A stretch of DNA of 64,000 nucleotides from Marsupella aquatica (GCA_973895155.1 OZ316898.1:19964001-20028000); one strand, 5' to 3'. Shown: positions 1 through 12,239, numbered from the stretch's first letter. Notes: a model not told the origin generated them from the letters alone. Numbers and translations are program-made.

Positions 1-359
1 ATTCTTTAATTGTACATCCCTACGCTAAACTTGATCCCCTACCTCATAATAAGCAAAATTTGTATTCCATGTACAAATGACATGCACTTAGTAATAATTG
101 TGAGAAGGAATTGCCCACAGCAATTGTGCACTTACCAACAGGTGTTTGTACTTATGTATTTGTCATTTAGTATAGCCCTCTTTTCACTTACTAAAACTGC
201 AAAATAAGGGAAGAACCGGATGCATTGCAATTAGCCTGAATGCACTTCTGGAGTGTGCACATAGAGTGAGAAGACTGGACTGTTCTTCTCCTGCTGGTTT
301 ATATAAGAGACGAGAGAATATTAAAAAAGTGATGGTGCCCCTTGGTTTGACCCCTCAAG

Positions 360-694
360 TGTGGTAGGGTTATCTATTTAGTCCTTGGCTAACCATAGTC
401 AGTCTAAACAGAGTTAGAACATTAAACATGGTTAAATAGACTTACCTAGCATATAGAGGAGCTAGAGAGAGCTTCTTAGTGAGGCTCGTGCTCATTTGTA
501 AGAGAACAAACTCGGAGCAAGGAGAAAGATAGGAGCTTGTACTTGGGGGTTTGGTGTGGCTATGGTGGCCAAGTTTAGTAAACTCTTGCATTCCTGTGGA
601 CATAGCCTTGATGATGGTGAACCATGTACTTCTGGAGTCAGTATGATGTGTGCTTGTTGGTGTCTTGTGTGAGGTGCTGTTGTTGTTCTCAACA
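360..694 (+). repeat. Diverged copia-like LTR, possibly solo
   Basis: The stretch reads as a distant relative of the LTR of the copia element at 16.4-22.3 kb. It shares the order CTCTTG, TTCC, GTGGAC, TAGCCT, GGTGAACCA and a terminal TTCTCAACA. Taking TG at 360 and CA at 694 gives 335 bp, the same length as the left LTR of that element. No initiator-tRNA primer site follows it and no matching target duplication was found, so it may be a solo or degraded LTR. Similarity was judged by eye and the 5' edge is uncertain. Confidence 0.4.
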
Positions 695-2505
695 ATGTGC
701 CCCAGGCACATCAGGTACATTGACAAATCTGTGGCCCAAGGGGTTGCTGCCTGATCAGTGTTTACCACAACTAGATTGATCTGTGTTTACCACCCTTCCC
801 TCTCTTAGGCAGCAATGATCTCTATCTAAATTGGGGTCATTCAATTGCTAGGTTCAAACCTTAGGTGAGTTTTGTGTACTTCAAACTCGGGTTTTGGCAA
901 AGTACCTTGGCCTTATCATATATTAGGCACCCACCTCACATAGAAGGTGTATAGCATAAAATAATGTAAGTGTTTACCTTTCAGGCACCCTCTCTTTGCT
1001 AGAACCTTGGTGATGTGGCAGACTCCTTGGACCTCATTGAGCGCAAGAAACTTGCCAGGGGACCCACCAAGACATGCATCCATTACAATTCTTTGTTGGT
1101 TTTAGGGCCACAATCTAGCCAAATCATTCTTCATGACCTTCCTATGATTGTGCTTGACCTTGACCTGCACCAGGATCTTCAGTTTGTTGCTTAGTAGTGT
1201 TGAGCGATCATGGACCGCTCATCAACAACCTGCACATATGAAACATCCAACGGGTGAGTAGTCAACACAAGATATTTGCCATTCACCTCTCCAAAGGTTA
1301 TGTCTGCAGCAACACTTGAGAACTTTATTGGACTCTATGCCCGTCCGCCCTATTGAGTCTCCATAGACTAAGCTTTCATTTCTCTTAGATGGCTCTATAA
1401 CAATGAGTCTCAGGTTGACTTACAAGCTGAGTATTTCTAGTGAATATAGTAGTGGCACATCTAACTTAATCAAGTACTTGGTGACCACAATTAATCTCAT
1501 GGTATCAAGTAATTAGGCATTTACTTTTAGCTATTTTTTAATGAATGAAAACTGAGCAAAATGAATAGTGTCATTTCACTACATATATGTCTAAGTCCAA
1601 ACTCAAGAAAATATTTGTAGGTAATTGTTTTGGGCAACTTTGAATTCAAACCCAAACCATTGTAACAACACTTGAATTCAAAGTTCTTTTTTTAAAAGGC
1701 ACCAAAACATACAGGAGTCTCTAGTTTAGAAGAATCTTCTGAGATGGCCTAAAGGCCCATCCTATTTCATACTGGTTTAGGTGTTTTGGCCTATTTCTTG
1801 TTCTCCCTTGATTGGGATTTTGGCCTGGGATCATGTGTGCGGATTCAGTGCCTCCTACTTTTGGCAGTTTGATATATATACAAGCCCTATGCCCGCGTTG
1901 CACGGTGCAAGGAGGGCAGGTCCATAGGGAATCGGGCCGGGCCATTTATGGGGCAGCATGGGAAGCACATGCTCATTTCCTCCATTAATGGTCAGGGAAA
2001 ACAGCCAAAACGAATTCAATGGCAGTGGATCTTTCATGCACTTGAGCTTTTTGTTGGTATTGGGATGAACAACAAAACACCGGATCCCTTATTATAGCTG
2101 TAGAATGTACAACACTATGTACCAGTGTATGTGATTCATGATCCACGTCATCCATACTTTAGAAGTGGAGACCAGGTCATTTGTGCAGATTATGTGGTGC
2201 CCAGAAAGACAATTCTCTCGTATGATGAGAAATATGACGAGGTTATGTCGACGTGGGCTGTGATTGGCATCGTCGTGATCGACGAGGATCGATCATTTCT
2301 TTCTCTTCGCAAGGTTGGGCCGAGAGGGCGCCATGTTTCCAGCATCTGCGTTGCTTTCGCGTACATTCTTCTTACTCCCCAACTATCTCCTGACCTGTAG
2401 CCGCACTCTGGGCATCAATTAAATCTCTCCATCACTCCTCTTGCGGATTAGACTCAGCTGACCAATTTGGAGCGTTGTGCTTTCCGTTCAGTAGAGGGAG
2501 AAGTG
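695..2505. other. Unassigned intergenic DNA
   Basis: Only short ORFs without recognisable domains are present. The ORF starting at 2125 (91 codons) lies just upstream of the Rab3GAP2 gene but resembles nothing I know. The part near 1-1.6 kb may be decayed transposon sequence attached to the LTR at 360-694, but no protein motif supports this. Confidence 0.4.
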
Positions 2506-2681
2506 ATGGCGACGGAGAATTCCATTCACCAGTTGAAGAATGCGCAAGGGAAATATTGAAGATGGTAGAGGGCACAATCATGAGGAATGGAGAACATTCT
2601 GGAGCATCATGAGCACTTCACCACCGGGAGGGTCGCAGAATGGTCGACTAGCTCATGAGGAGGAAATTAGCGTTCGTTTAA
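2506..2681 (+). promoter_or_regulatory. Leader of the Rab3GAP2 gene with several upstream ATGs
   Basis: Upstream ATGs occur at 2506 (17 codons, stop at 2557-2559), 2540 (overlaps the main start in another frame), and 2562 (in frame with the main ORF but stopped at 2610). A TAA directly abuts the main ATG at 2682. If the transcript begins upstream of 2506, these would be uORFs able to dampen translation. If it begins near 2650-2680 they are irrelevant. The transcript start is not visible from the sequence. Confidence 0.35.
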
Positions 2682-5600
2682 ATGGCTGCTCCGAAGGGCT
2701 TGCAGTATGTTGGGTGTGTAGCGATAGATGCCCTAGAGGAGGTGGGATCAGGAGTGGAGGGATGGATCGACAACCCGTCGGTGGTTTTTGCAATGACCAG
2801 AGACCAGATGGCTTTCGCACGCGAGCGTATATTGGTTCTGCAATTGAGATGGAAAGGTTCAGGAGATGCGTCTGAAGCTTTGTTGACACAGATCGCTGTC
2901 TCATCGGAGTTTCGGGAGGTGGTGACGAGTTTGGAATGGTTGGCCTTTGATGAATTCACTGTTCTGGCCGTTGGCACATCCTTCGGAGCACTTCTGCTTT
3001 ACTCGCAATGGGGCGCTCTGTTGTTCCGGCAGGTTTGTCCAACACTAGGGTTTGGCTTCCCCTCCTACCTTTTATAATTACTATCATTCGTTGCGGATTT
3101 GTGTTGCCGATAATGTCGAAAGTTTCTAGCATTTTGCTTCTCTAAACTTTTGTGGCAATCGCAAAGATAAATATTCAGCAACGGAAAGCAACCCCCTTTT
3201 GGATCCAGTGAGTAGAGATTGCATTCATCTTTTTGAACTCCTTACTCGCTTTGATAGGTAGGGAATACAATGGTTTTCCTTTTCTCAAGAGTGCAGGCCA
3301 CATAGAATGCTGTTTAGCTGTACGCTCCTGCTCTCTGTTGAGGATCGGAACTGTCCTTTGAGACTCAATTACCCATTTGGAAGACCGCCAGTGGCACGCC
3401 AACTAAATTTAAACTAAGAGTACACTGAAAGGGACACTCAAACTTCGGTTTCACGTCTGAATGTACGCTGTATGTTGCAGCATTTCTCTTCCGGTCCTGT
3501 TCTACGCATACGAGCAAGACAGGACTGCAATCTAATAGTGGGTACCACCGCATCAGAGGACGTCTGCCTCGTCTTCCCGAAAGCCATTGTTCGGATTGAT
3601 GTTCTGGACCTATATGTAAGAGGCTCAGCAATTCTTCGTCAGTCGAGTCACATTTCGTTTTTACCTTTGTGATGAATCTATGCAAACCCAAGACTTGTGG
3701 ATGAAACGGGATGTTGAAGTCCGGGAGGAGAAAATTTTATCTTAGGGCATCACCTTACTGAATTTCAATATTTTACAGAGTAAACTTGAAAAATAGTCCA
3801 TAGTACCTTTCAGGATTCACTGGTAGTGCTCACTCCATTTCCTGCATTATCAGGTGCTCCTTCGCAGGTTCATACCTCGCCGTGAGAGGAGCCGAGGTGG
3901 AGGCTCATCTGGAAGAAGACTAGGAGATTTGCAGAGAACTGAGAGTTTTAATTTCACGCTGGCGTATGAAATGTGGAATATCAGCAAGTCTGCGGCTTCT
4001 GGCACCTGCGCTGATGGAGTTCTTGCATGTGTCATGGCTCCTCCTCTCCTGGAACATCAGGTATTGTCACGCGTTGACATGAATACATGTCCCCTTTGTG
4101 AGACATGTCGTTAACCCCGACGTCCCCACTGTTATGTGATGATTTTTTTGCTGAGCTGAAGTTGCTCGTCTGCCAAGCTTTAACAGAACGATGCTGCGTA
4201 ATCAGTTAGTACTTGGCATGGCAGTGGATTTTTTCCTTATGAATTCCTGGGCATGGATTCCTCTATATCGAACTAATTGACAATTTTTGGAGCAGTTGAA
4301 GCGCCATTATTGTGCCCTAACTGTTGGACCAGACTACACATTAGCAGCCTTCAGGTAAAGTTTTGCTTCATTAGATTTGGTTCAGCTCTGATTCCTTTCT
4401 CAACGACTGTATGAGCTGCTCTTTGAGTGTATCTCTAGAGTGATTTTTAAGGTCTAATGCTTTTGTCGTTGATAGTCCCGCGCGTAGTCTGATGCACTTT
4501 GAACAGGGTTTCAGGAGAGAGGAGAAGTTCATTGGCAGGGGTTGTATTTGACAAGGTGATGCCCGCTGCAGTGTCAACGATAACTTCGCTCGCCAAGAGG
4601 TTCTTGCGGAGTGACCCAACATCAGAACGCAATAGACCCACGGAAGTTACTCCCCAGGCTTTTGGACGTGGTAAGAGCTAACAAAACTGACTATCTGCCT
4701 CTCGCACCAACTCTCAGTGTAAAGGATATCCGTGCAAGATCAGTATACTATTGTCTACAGTGTCTTGGAGCAATGCTGAGACTCGTGGTATCTTGAATGC
4801 AGCCACTCTAATAACAACTTTGCTGGACAACCGGAGGAAAGGAGTGAGTCTTGCCTTATCACCCAGTGGCTCACTGGCCGCTGTGACAGATTCGCTCGGC
4901 CGTATATCACTGGTTGACGTGCAAGCTCTTGTGGTCGTCCGACTCTGGAAGGTGAGTTTCTTGCTACACGCTTTCTAAGTTTTAGGGATCGCTACTGCAC
5001 AATCCTAGGTTCAAGTATTGGGAGCAAATGTGGTTATGCATGGTCCAGGAGGTTTTCTTAGAGGTCAAAGTACCATTGAAAGCTATGTGCATTGACTAAG
5101 TTTAATCACTGAGGTTGTCTTTAGGCCCTAATCCGTTTTGCCTTACGCCCTATTTAGCTTCAGCACTCTTCACCTAGATGGTTTACAGATGTGCTATCTC
5201 ATCGAGGCGTTGCACTTTGACACGGTTTAGTTATGCTTTGTTCTGATTACTCTCTATACTGTTTAGTGACTCATAACTAGTTATTAGGTCCGCTTATGTA
5301 ACGAAAGTGCGACCAAGTTCAGGACAAAGTTGTTATCAATGCGTTGCATTTTCCCACAATGTGCCCAAACTGGGCTGACTTGCATTATAAGGTTTCAAAA
5401 TTGTCTTTTCTTTACGTTCAGTGAATATGTATGGATGGAAGGATGCAGGGATACCGGGATGCACATTGCATGTTTTTTGAGGCCCCCCGAGACGGACATC
5501 AAGGGTATGAGGAAATTCAGAGTAGAAGACGAAACACACTCGACAGAGACGACTTTAGTTTATGCCTTGCTATACATGCCCCTAGAAGAGGGTATATTGA

Positions 5601-6027
5601 GGTACAGTGTGTGCCAAGTTGCTATTCTATTTCTGAAGGCTGTCCGTATCTAGCCACTCATTCTTCGTTCATCAAGGACTGAGGCAGTGTTTTTAATATG
5701 GAGGTTGATTTTCTCAGCATATTCGACCTTGCGAATTCATCTTCAATTTTTGTTATTGAGACATTGTAGTTCATACTCCTCAATATTTGCAGTCGCTTTG
5801 GTTGACATGTTATGCAGGTCTGGCAGATGCGGTATGGTGCGCGTCTTATGGTTGTAAGATGTACAGAGAGCTGCCGGCTCGTTCAACCCTCTTGCAAGTT
5901 TAAGTTTTCAAATGAGCCAATGACACAGGAGAGTATGGACCAAGATGAGTTTCTCCCTACGAAGGTGTACATTTTCTATGCAAACTCAGGGATTCTGTCA
6001 GTGCTGAATCCCTTCTTGCTGACGTGA
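2682..6027 (+). CDS. Rab3 GTPase-activating protein non-catalytic subunit, N-terminal domain protein (8 exons)
   Basis: Exons read as 2682-3032, 3481-3615, 3854-4060, 4296-4354, 4507-4670, 4761-4951, 5449-5601 and 5818-6027. All introns begin GT and end AG, and the frame stays open for 489 codons. The product matches the Rab3GAP2_N family: a beta-propeller-like region with the conserved block LALSPSGSLAAVTDSLGRI (exon 6), followed by WKGYRDA across the exon 6/7 junction and YIEVWQMR across the 7/8 junction. In animals this subunit pairs with a catalytic partner to act on Rab3/Rab18 GTPases in membrane traffic and autophagy; plant homologues are poorly studied. The ATG at 2682 was chosen because an in-frame TAA directly precedes it. 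The protein ends soon after the propeller region, as expected for plant forms lacking the long animal C-terminal part. The family call is strong; the exact first exon boundary is less certain. Confidence 0.82.
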
Positions 6028-8548
6028 CCATAATTTCGTCACGGCGAGAATGTGATGGCAATGGCGATAGAGGGTAAAGCCAAGCTTTGAAGCATGTATC
6101 GGCGGGCAATTTTGGTCAGAGGGTCATCCTCGGCTCTAATTCATGCCGAAAGTCATGATTGCAGAAGTCTCAAGGCTGAGACAAGTTGAGACGACTGAAA
6201 TCCTTTAGTGGGAGAAGTGTTGGCATTGCAGGCTCAGGGGCACATGAAGTATTTGTCTTGGAAGATTGTTTTTAATTCTTTCCTGGCTACTCTTTAAATT
6301 AAAGCTCATCTCTTCGCATTTGACACTTTAGACAAAGTCAGGCCTTACATTTAATCTGGTTGAGAGCTCATACAATGTAAGTATTCCAGGATTAGGACAC
6401 AATTATAGACGAACTGAAATATATTATTGTCTAGTCGTAATTTTTTACTCCACGAAAATGATCAACTTTAAATGGAAACACATGGCAATGGGTTTCATGA
6501 ACTTTTTCTTCTGTTTCGGCAGATAACTTGAATACGTTATCTCAAACACGTTCGAGCGGGATAGATGAACCTTTAATTACTCTCATCACCACAGGCAAAC
6601 GAGACATTAAAAATAGGAGCTGCTAAACGGAAAGCAAAGAACTCCTAAAACAATGACGTGGTGAGTGCACATACTTACCCTAGCAACATTTACATGAATA
6701 AAACTGTCAACTGTAAAACTCAGGAAAGATGGCAGTCGATCAGAGAGAAAATAAGAGCATTCTGTTACTCTTTGAGGTAAGTGAGCTCTCATAATTTGCA
6801 ATCAGAGTTTGGGACTGTTGTTGGAATTTTCGTGTTTTTGGTTTGAACCTTAGTGGGGCTTTTCGCTGGTTTTCTAGCCTTATTGAGTATTTTACCTTTG
6901 TGATCTCCTGTTTGGCACATTGCATTTTGTTCTTTGGTATCTTTTTTGGTGCATTTTTGTTCTTTGGCAGTGTGTTTAAAATATATATCAGAGTCCACAC
7001 CATTCAGACCTTCAAGGAGTGTTCTGGTCGTGAGTCATGCATGGTGGTCACAAACTCACAGTAAGTACACTCTTTTTCCTTTGGGTCATTTCAATAGTCA
7101 TATTAATAGAATTGAATTCTGTTCTAATATTGGTCGCTCTGTTGCAGTCAATTTTTTAATTAAATTTTGTGTAGTCTAGCTATGAAGCCTTCTGAGATTT
7201 ATGACCATGTCTGTCTGTACCGAGTCAGTTCCATGATAGGAGAATTTCAGTGAAGGCTGAAGCCAGTAAAGAACAAGGGAATGATTATTTCTTGAGTGAA
7301 GGCTCCAGCCAGAAAAGAAGAACAAGGAAATGATTATTTCATTGCTCCATCAGATCACTAAGTTTATCAAATTATTCACAGTTTTTCAAAATAGTTCTAT
7401 GATTTATTTATTATATAATAATAATTAACTGAAAATAAATTTGAAATGTCCTTGCTTGCAAACCATACTGGCCCAACGAACATACAAGAATATGCCATGC
7501 TCACTCTCAAACACTCGACACACATTCTCCAGCTTGATGGACAATCCCGCTTGACATGACATGGTGACAATATGACATGTAGCCAAATCAGATCCAACTG
7601 AATGCCTACTTCGAGTGATTGTTTCTTTGTATTTTGACCAGAAGTTGAACTGGCTTACTGTTATGGAGCGAAAATATAAAGTGACCCACCTAGCATTTAT
7701 TCATCAATAGTACTCATAAATTTGTCTGGAATAGATGTACCAAGTCTGTACCAGGTCAGCTTTCATGCTGAGGTCAAACAGTACAGACTCTGGAGCGGAG
7801 CATTTTCCCCTTTATGGCACGCAATCATTTCATCCGAGTGAATTTGTATGGCACTTGGCTCAACCCACACACGCACCAACCCTCCCCCACACCCCGCTTC
7901 CGTTTTTTTATTCTTTATGGCGCAGAATCGTTTCCTTCGAGTGAGTTCATTCGAGTGAATTTGTTTGGCAGAGTGCTGTACAACAACATGTGAAGTGGGG
8001 AACTTAGTTCCTTGTGAGCTCGACCCGGCCAACCAAGGATCCCGCCGTAGTACTGTACAGTAGAGCTCTCAATCAGGTGCTGACGGAGGCGATGCCGCTG
8101 CCTTCCGAGCTCCCACATTAGAGACCATGGCCAAAAGGTCCACAAAGGCGTGGTACTGAGCATGGAAGACCTCGCATGACTTCATCCGATGCCGAGACGA
8201 TCGTAGTCAGCGCAGAGCAAAACAGTGATATCAGCCCTGAAATCACACAACAAATAAAGCTTCCGGCACATGTATTATTATGTTTGAAAAGTTATGCTTA
8301 GTTTGTCGCCACCTAATCCAACACACCACTCGAATCCTCCACTCTCACTTCCAGAATGAAGTCCGAGTGGTTTGCTAACACTACCTATTGGAAAACACGT
8401 CATTTAGTTTAGTACACACTTCTACAGACTTGAAGAATCGCAAGTCAACATTTGTGAGCTAAGAATGGAGTACTTCGATGTAAAATTTGTAAGAGAAGGA
8501 ATTTGGACATTTCAAAGCTGGTGCACCTTGCGTAAGGTTCACTGAAAA
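6028..8548. other. Intergenic, convergent between two genes
   Basis: This holds the 3' side of the Rab3GAP2 gene and the 3' side of the PPO gene on the other strand. No gene was recognised. Two short imperfect duplications are visible: a GTGAAGGCT...GAATGATTATTTC unit twice at about 7250-7345, and a TTTATGGC...GAGTGAATTTGT(A/T)TGGCA unit twice at about 7812-7971. Confidence 0.45.
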
Positions 8549-10258
8549 TCATCTTGCCCGCTTCAACTCGGCTTTCAGGACTGTAACTCTAACTGAAACG
8601 TCTGCGTCGTGCTTTGGATCCCAGGCGGGAACGAACGTGACGTCCAGCGACTGTTGGCGAGTGATACCCAGAATCTGGAGCGTATCTCTGATGCCAATGG
8701 TTTTACTGAACTTCCGAGCAACAGTCAGGTTCATTCGATCACGAAGCCCTTCGGCATCGACTACCACGCCACCGAGAAATTCCACACAATGCTGGATAGT
8801 GTTCTCGTCTGCTTCCGGAAGCTCCATGAAGATTTTGATCAGCACGCTGACGTTGAAGGGCTTTTCCACGACTCCCATAATCAGTAACACCTCATCATAC
8901 ACCAACGAGTCCTCTTGGCTCCTTAGCACCTTGGTCCTACACACTTGCGAGGTCACCGCCGCTCTCCTCACTCCTCCTAAGGAAAGTTTCACTCCATTTG
9001 TTTCTTTATGAACAAAATTTCCGAGCCCCAACATTTCTATAAACGGAATACTTCTGTACATGCCGCCGATGACCACTTCGCGCCAGAATCGTTTAGGAAT
9101 GCTGGCTCGGGCATACTTGGGATCCATGTCCCGAATGGATTTCGGAGTGTAATTCATCCAGTCGGAATCCACTTGCTCGTAGGTGACCCTGAAGTTCTCG
9201 AATTTCAAACTATCGCGAACATTAATACGCACGAGGTCCGCATTCTCGTCATAGAGGAGGAACTCGGAATCAAGCCAGTCAGGGTCATCGTAGTCTTGGC
9301 CCCCCCAGTTCTTCCATATCCACCACAAGCGGTCTACTTGGGAGTGGTGCGCAAAAAAGATAGGATCCCGTGCTGCTGAGTAAGCGGGATGCATGTCTTC
9401 TCCATTTGGATTCTCTGGATCACCAGTCCAACCATGGACGGCCCCATGCGGACCCGATTCGAGCACCCCTCCAACTTGAATGTATTCGTCCTCGAGCGAA
9501 ACTTTCCCCCCATAGAAGGCCTCGGGAGTCTGGACTTGGCCTATCATCGACCGCCACAAGTTATAATAGTTATCATTCAACAGCTCTTCAGGATCCCTAT
9601 TACCTACTGGAGACGGATACTGTAAGTCGACCCTGCCTGGAGGCTGGTGGAGTTTAGATCGATTTTCATCGTATAGGCTAGAATTCTTGTTGACGTAGAT
9701 GGGTGGCATGATGTTGGCTGGTGGGTTATGTTCATTCTGCACATCCCACGCCCAGTAGGGAATGGCGAAGGTATCATCACCTATGAGGCTTGCGAGAATT
9801 CGCTCATGGAAATAGAGGTACCAGCGGTGGAACGGTAAAACAAACCAACCCATATGCACACTCAGTGCTGTGGAAGAGTTGAATCTGTTATACGCTGCTG
9901 AACAGTAGGAACAATGGAGCACTGACTGCGCTTTAAAGGACCGGGGGTCTTCGGGCGGGAGAGCTCTCATGAGCTCCATTGCTCGCTCATACTTGCGGAT
10001 GAATTCGTCATCTAACTTGTGGGCAGGTCTGCGAACTCGCATGGGCAGGTCCAAGTTAAATTTGAAGTCCTTGATGGGTCTGCTTGTGTCAACGAAGCAG
10101 CAGTCGATTGCATCAGCAGCAGTTCTTGTAGGAGGAATCACTGGCTTACAACTGTTCAAGTCAGGGCCTAGAATGGGAAGTCCCTCAACAAATACCGACA
10201 ATGTCGGGACAAGGACCACCGCAAAGCAGACGGCAATGCACACTTGTTTCGACACCAT
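8549..10258 (-). CDS. PPO: Secreted polyphenol oxidase (tyrosinase/catechol oxidase family), single exon
   Basis: A 569-residue type-3 copper enzyme that oxidises phenols to quinones. From the preferred ATG at 10258, a hydrophobic leader (about residues 5-25) looks like a signal peptide, with no thylakoid-transfer peptide. CuA: HCSYC with His115 and thioether Cys119, then His135 and HRWYLYFHE (His144). CuB: HGAVHGWTG (His271, His275) and FFAHHSQVDRLWW (His304-305). The DWL motif near residues 328-330 starts the PPO1_DWL domain, and a KFDV-type C-terminal domain follows. Six N-glycosylation sequons fit passage through the ER. The same frame stays open to an ATG at 10363, but that adds 35 residues in front of the signal peptide. 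A CTGGTGCAG just before that extension suggests a splice acceptor in the leader, so the longer start is less likely. All copper ligands look intact. The usual HSN is HSQ here. Confidence 0.93.
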   Translation of the reverse strand: MVSKQVCIAVCFAVVLVPTLSVFVEGLPILGPDLNSCKPVIPPTRTAADAIDCCFVDTSRPIKDFKFNLDLPMRVRRPAHKLDDEFIRKYERAMELMRALPPEDPRSFKAQSVLHCSYCSAAYNRFNSSTALSVHMGWFVLPFHRWYLYFHERILASLIGDDTFAIPYWAWDVQNEHNPPANIMPPIYVNKNSSLYDENRSKLHQPPGRVDLQYPSPVGNRDPEELLNDNYYNLWRSMIGQVQTPEAFYGGKVSLEDEYIQVGGVLESGPHGAVHGWTGDPENPNGEDMHPAYSAARDPIFFAHHSQVDRLWWIWKNWGGQDYDDPDWLDSEFLLYDENADLVRINVRDSLKFENFRVTYEQVDSDWMNYTPKSIRDMDPKYARASIPKRFWREVVIGGMYRSIPFIEMLGLGNFVHKETNGVKLSLGGVRRAAVTSQVCRTKVLRSQEDSLVYDEVLLIMGVVEKPFNVSVLIKIFMELPEADENTIQHCVEFLGGVVVDAEGLRDRMNLTVARKFSKTIGIRDTLQILGITRQQSLDVTFVPAWDPKHDADVSVRVTVLKAELKRAR

Positions 10259-11853
10259 CCCTTCTCCTAATGCAGGTGCTCGCTGCCGCAACTTGGCCTC
10301 GATCTTCTCCACAACTCCAGCGCGAGGACCTGCACCAGGTAGGAACTTAAGATATGAAATCAACTAACGGTAGTGACAGTACCTTCGAATTCGGCCGAAT
10401 TTTGTGAATATGTGTCGACTGGAGAAAAACTCTCTTAGAACAATCTTAGAACAATCAAGTTCACAATCACTACTTTGTGAAACCTAGAATATGAACGTAC
10501 ACGTCTAAAACTACGTAAAAATAGCTTTATTCGACATCGTTCTATACCCTGGAACTTCGTCTAGTTGTAACGTCACGAAGATAAAATGCCACGAATTGAA
10601 GTTTATTAAAGAACGGTGGCAGTAGAATATCCTGAGGTGAATGATACCCTGATCGACAGAATTTTTCACACAACGCCAAATACTCTCTGAGAGAATACTG
10701 CAGGAGTGCCTCGGACACTACTATGACAAAGTATTTGAATGTAATTTGACAAACTGCGAGGACTGCCATTGACACACGAATATCTGCTTGTCATCCATCT
10801 CCAGCATTGCGCCCGGCCCTTCGGGTGGACAATTAACTAAGGGTTCTCAGATGCAGGAAATAAACTTATTGTGCAATGACTAATCTCAAGACGAAAAGAA
10901 ATCTTGGTCCCTTCTTCACATGGTGCTACTCCACAAAAGGCTGCAAGGGAAGACATCCCGCCATGCCGGAAGTGACACCTTCCTCTCTGGAATACTATCG
11001 TGGCATGGCGCGACAAGAAAAACACCTGACTGTAACAATGCAATCGATCTCTATTTTATCAAATTTGACAGAGAAATGCTTTCCAGGTCCTATAGCTAGC
11101 AACATTGGTCTCACGATGTTTGGGAGCTCAACGCTCACACACACAAACTACCAAATACCAACTCGAAAAGGTGCACAGAACATTAGTTCCAACGACAAAA
11201 TGGTCAAGCTTCAGTCAAGCAAAATAACACGAAGTCGAGATGTTCATCTCTACGGGACAAAGTGGTTGTACTAATTTCCCAAACAAATATCAGCCCAAAG
11301 ACATCGAAAGAAAAGCCAGGAGGGATCGTTTCTGCCAACCTAGTAGAGACAGGAGGGACGATAATGTACAGAGCTGGAAAGGGTGGAAACTGAGACGAGA
11401 AATCATAACTGGTCTCACCTGCCTTGATCAACATTGCACAGAACGACTCATTGGCTTGTTTGCGTCGGGATTCACCCGGTAACGAGCTGTCCTTGCCCTC
11501 GCCTTTCTATTATATGCTGAACTGAATGCAATTGAGGCTGCTCTTATGTCTAGCAGGTCAGTGGCGGAACGAATCTGTTGGAAGCCATTTTCCGAACCTC
11601 GTCGATTGACCTCCATGTCAGTCTGCCTTTGATTTAGTTACGATGCACTAGATACAGATCTGATCGTTTGAGGCTGTCACCAAACTCTTGCTGCAGACTG
11701 CCGAAACATTACCCCAATGTCAAAATTAGCGCCAAAATTCGGTTTGCTGGAGAAATACATCGGGAAATGGGAAGTGCATAAATCTACTGTACTGACACGA
11801 CAGTCTAAAAAGCTTTGTATAATGTACGTGAAACATTCCTCTCTCTTGAAATT
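10259..11853. other. Upstream region of the PPO gene, no further gene seen
   Basis: This is the presumed promoter and leader side of the minus-strand PPO gene. Short ORFs in several frames carry no recognisable domain. A small direct repeat, TCTTAGAACAA twice at about 10431-10455, is visible. Confidence 0.4.
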
Positions 11854-12030
11854 GGAGGTATTTGCTTGATGGACCCCAAAATGAAACTTGTTACTTCATA
11901 ACCCCCTGAAAGTCTATCAAGGGTCCAAATCTGAGATCTAAAGGTCCATCAAGGATCCAGATTGGGGAAAAGCATGGAGGGGGTTTATTAAGCAAACTTT
12001 TTCAAGAAGGGGTCTACTAAGCATATGAAA
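11854..12030. repeat. Partial or diverged member of the foldback MITE family seen at 16 kb
   Basis: It starts with GGAGGTATTTGCTTGAT followed by GGACCCCAAAATGAAAC and TTGTTACTT, matching the left terminal inverted repeat of the MITE at 16335. The right end is not clear and no target duplication was identified. The limits are approximate. Confidence 0.45.
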
Positions 12031-12068
12031 TTGGCAAGGAACATGTGTGTAGGCCAACTATAAGCAAA

Positions 12069-12239
12069 AATATGGGAAAAACTAGACTCATAAACTTTTT
12101 GCATACAGTAACTGATAACAAGGAAAATATGGGAAAAACTAGACTCATAAACTTTTTGCATACAGTAACTGATAACAAGGAAAATATGGGAAAAACTAGA
12201 CTCGTAAACTTTTTGCATACAGTAACTGATAACAAGGCT
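12069..12239. repeat. Three tandem copies of a 57-bp repeat
   Basis: Units start at 12069, 12126 and 12183. They are nearly identical, with one visible base change in the third. Because 57 is a multiple of 3, the array is open on both strands and produces a spurious 19-residue peptide repeat. No gene signal surrounds it, so I call it a minisatellite. Confidence 0.85.

Noticed and set aside
2125-2400. 91-codon ORF upstream of the Rab3GAP2 gene
   Set aside because: No domain was recognised, and splicing to the following exons is not needed for a complete protein.
9969-10367. 132-codon ORF antisense to the PPO gene
   Set aside because: It is a shadow frame of a conserved coding sequence. The minus-strand product has all expected domains.
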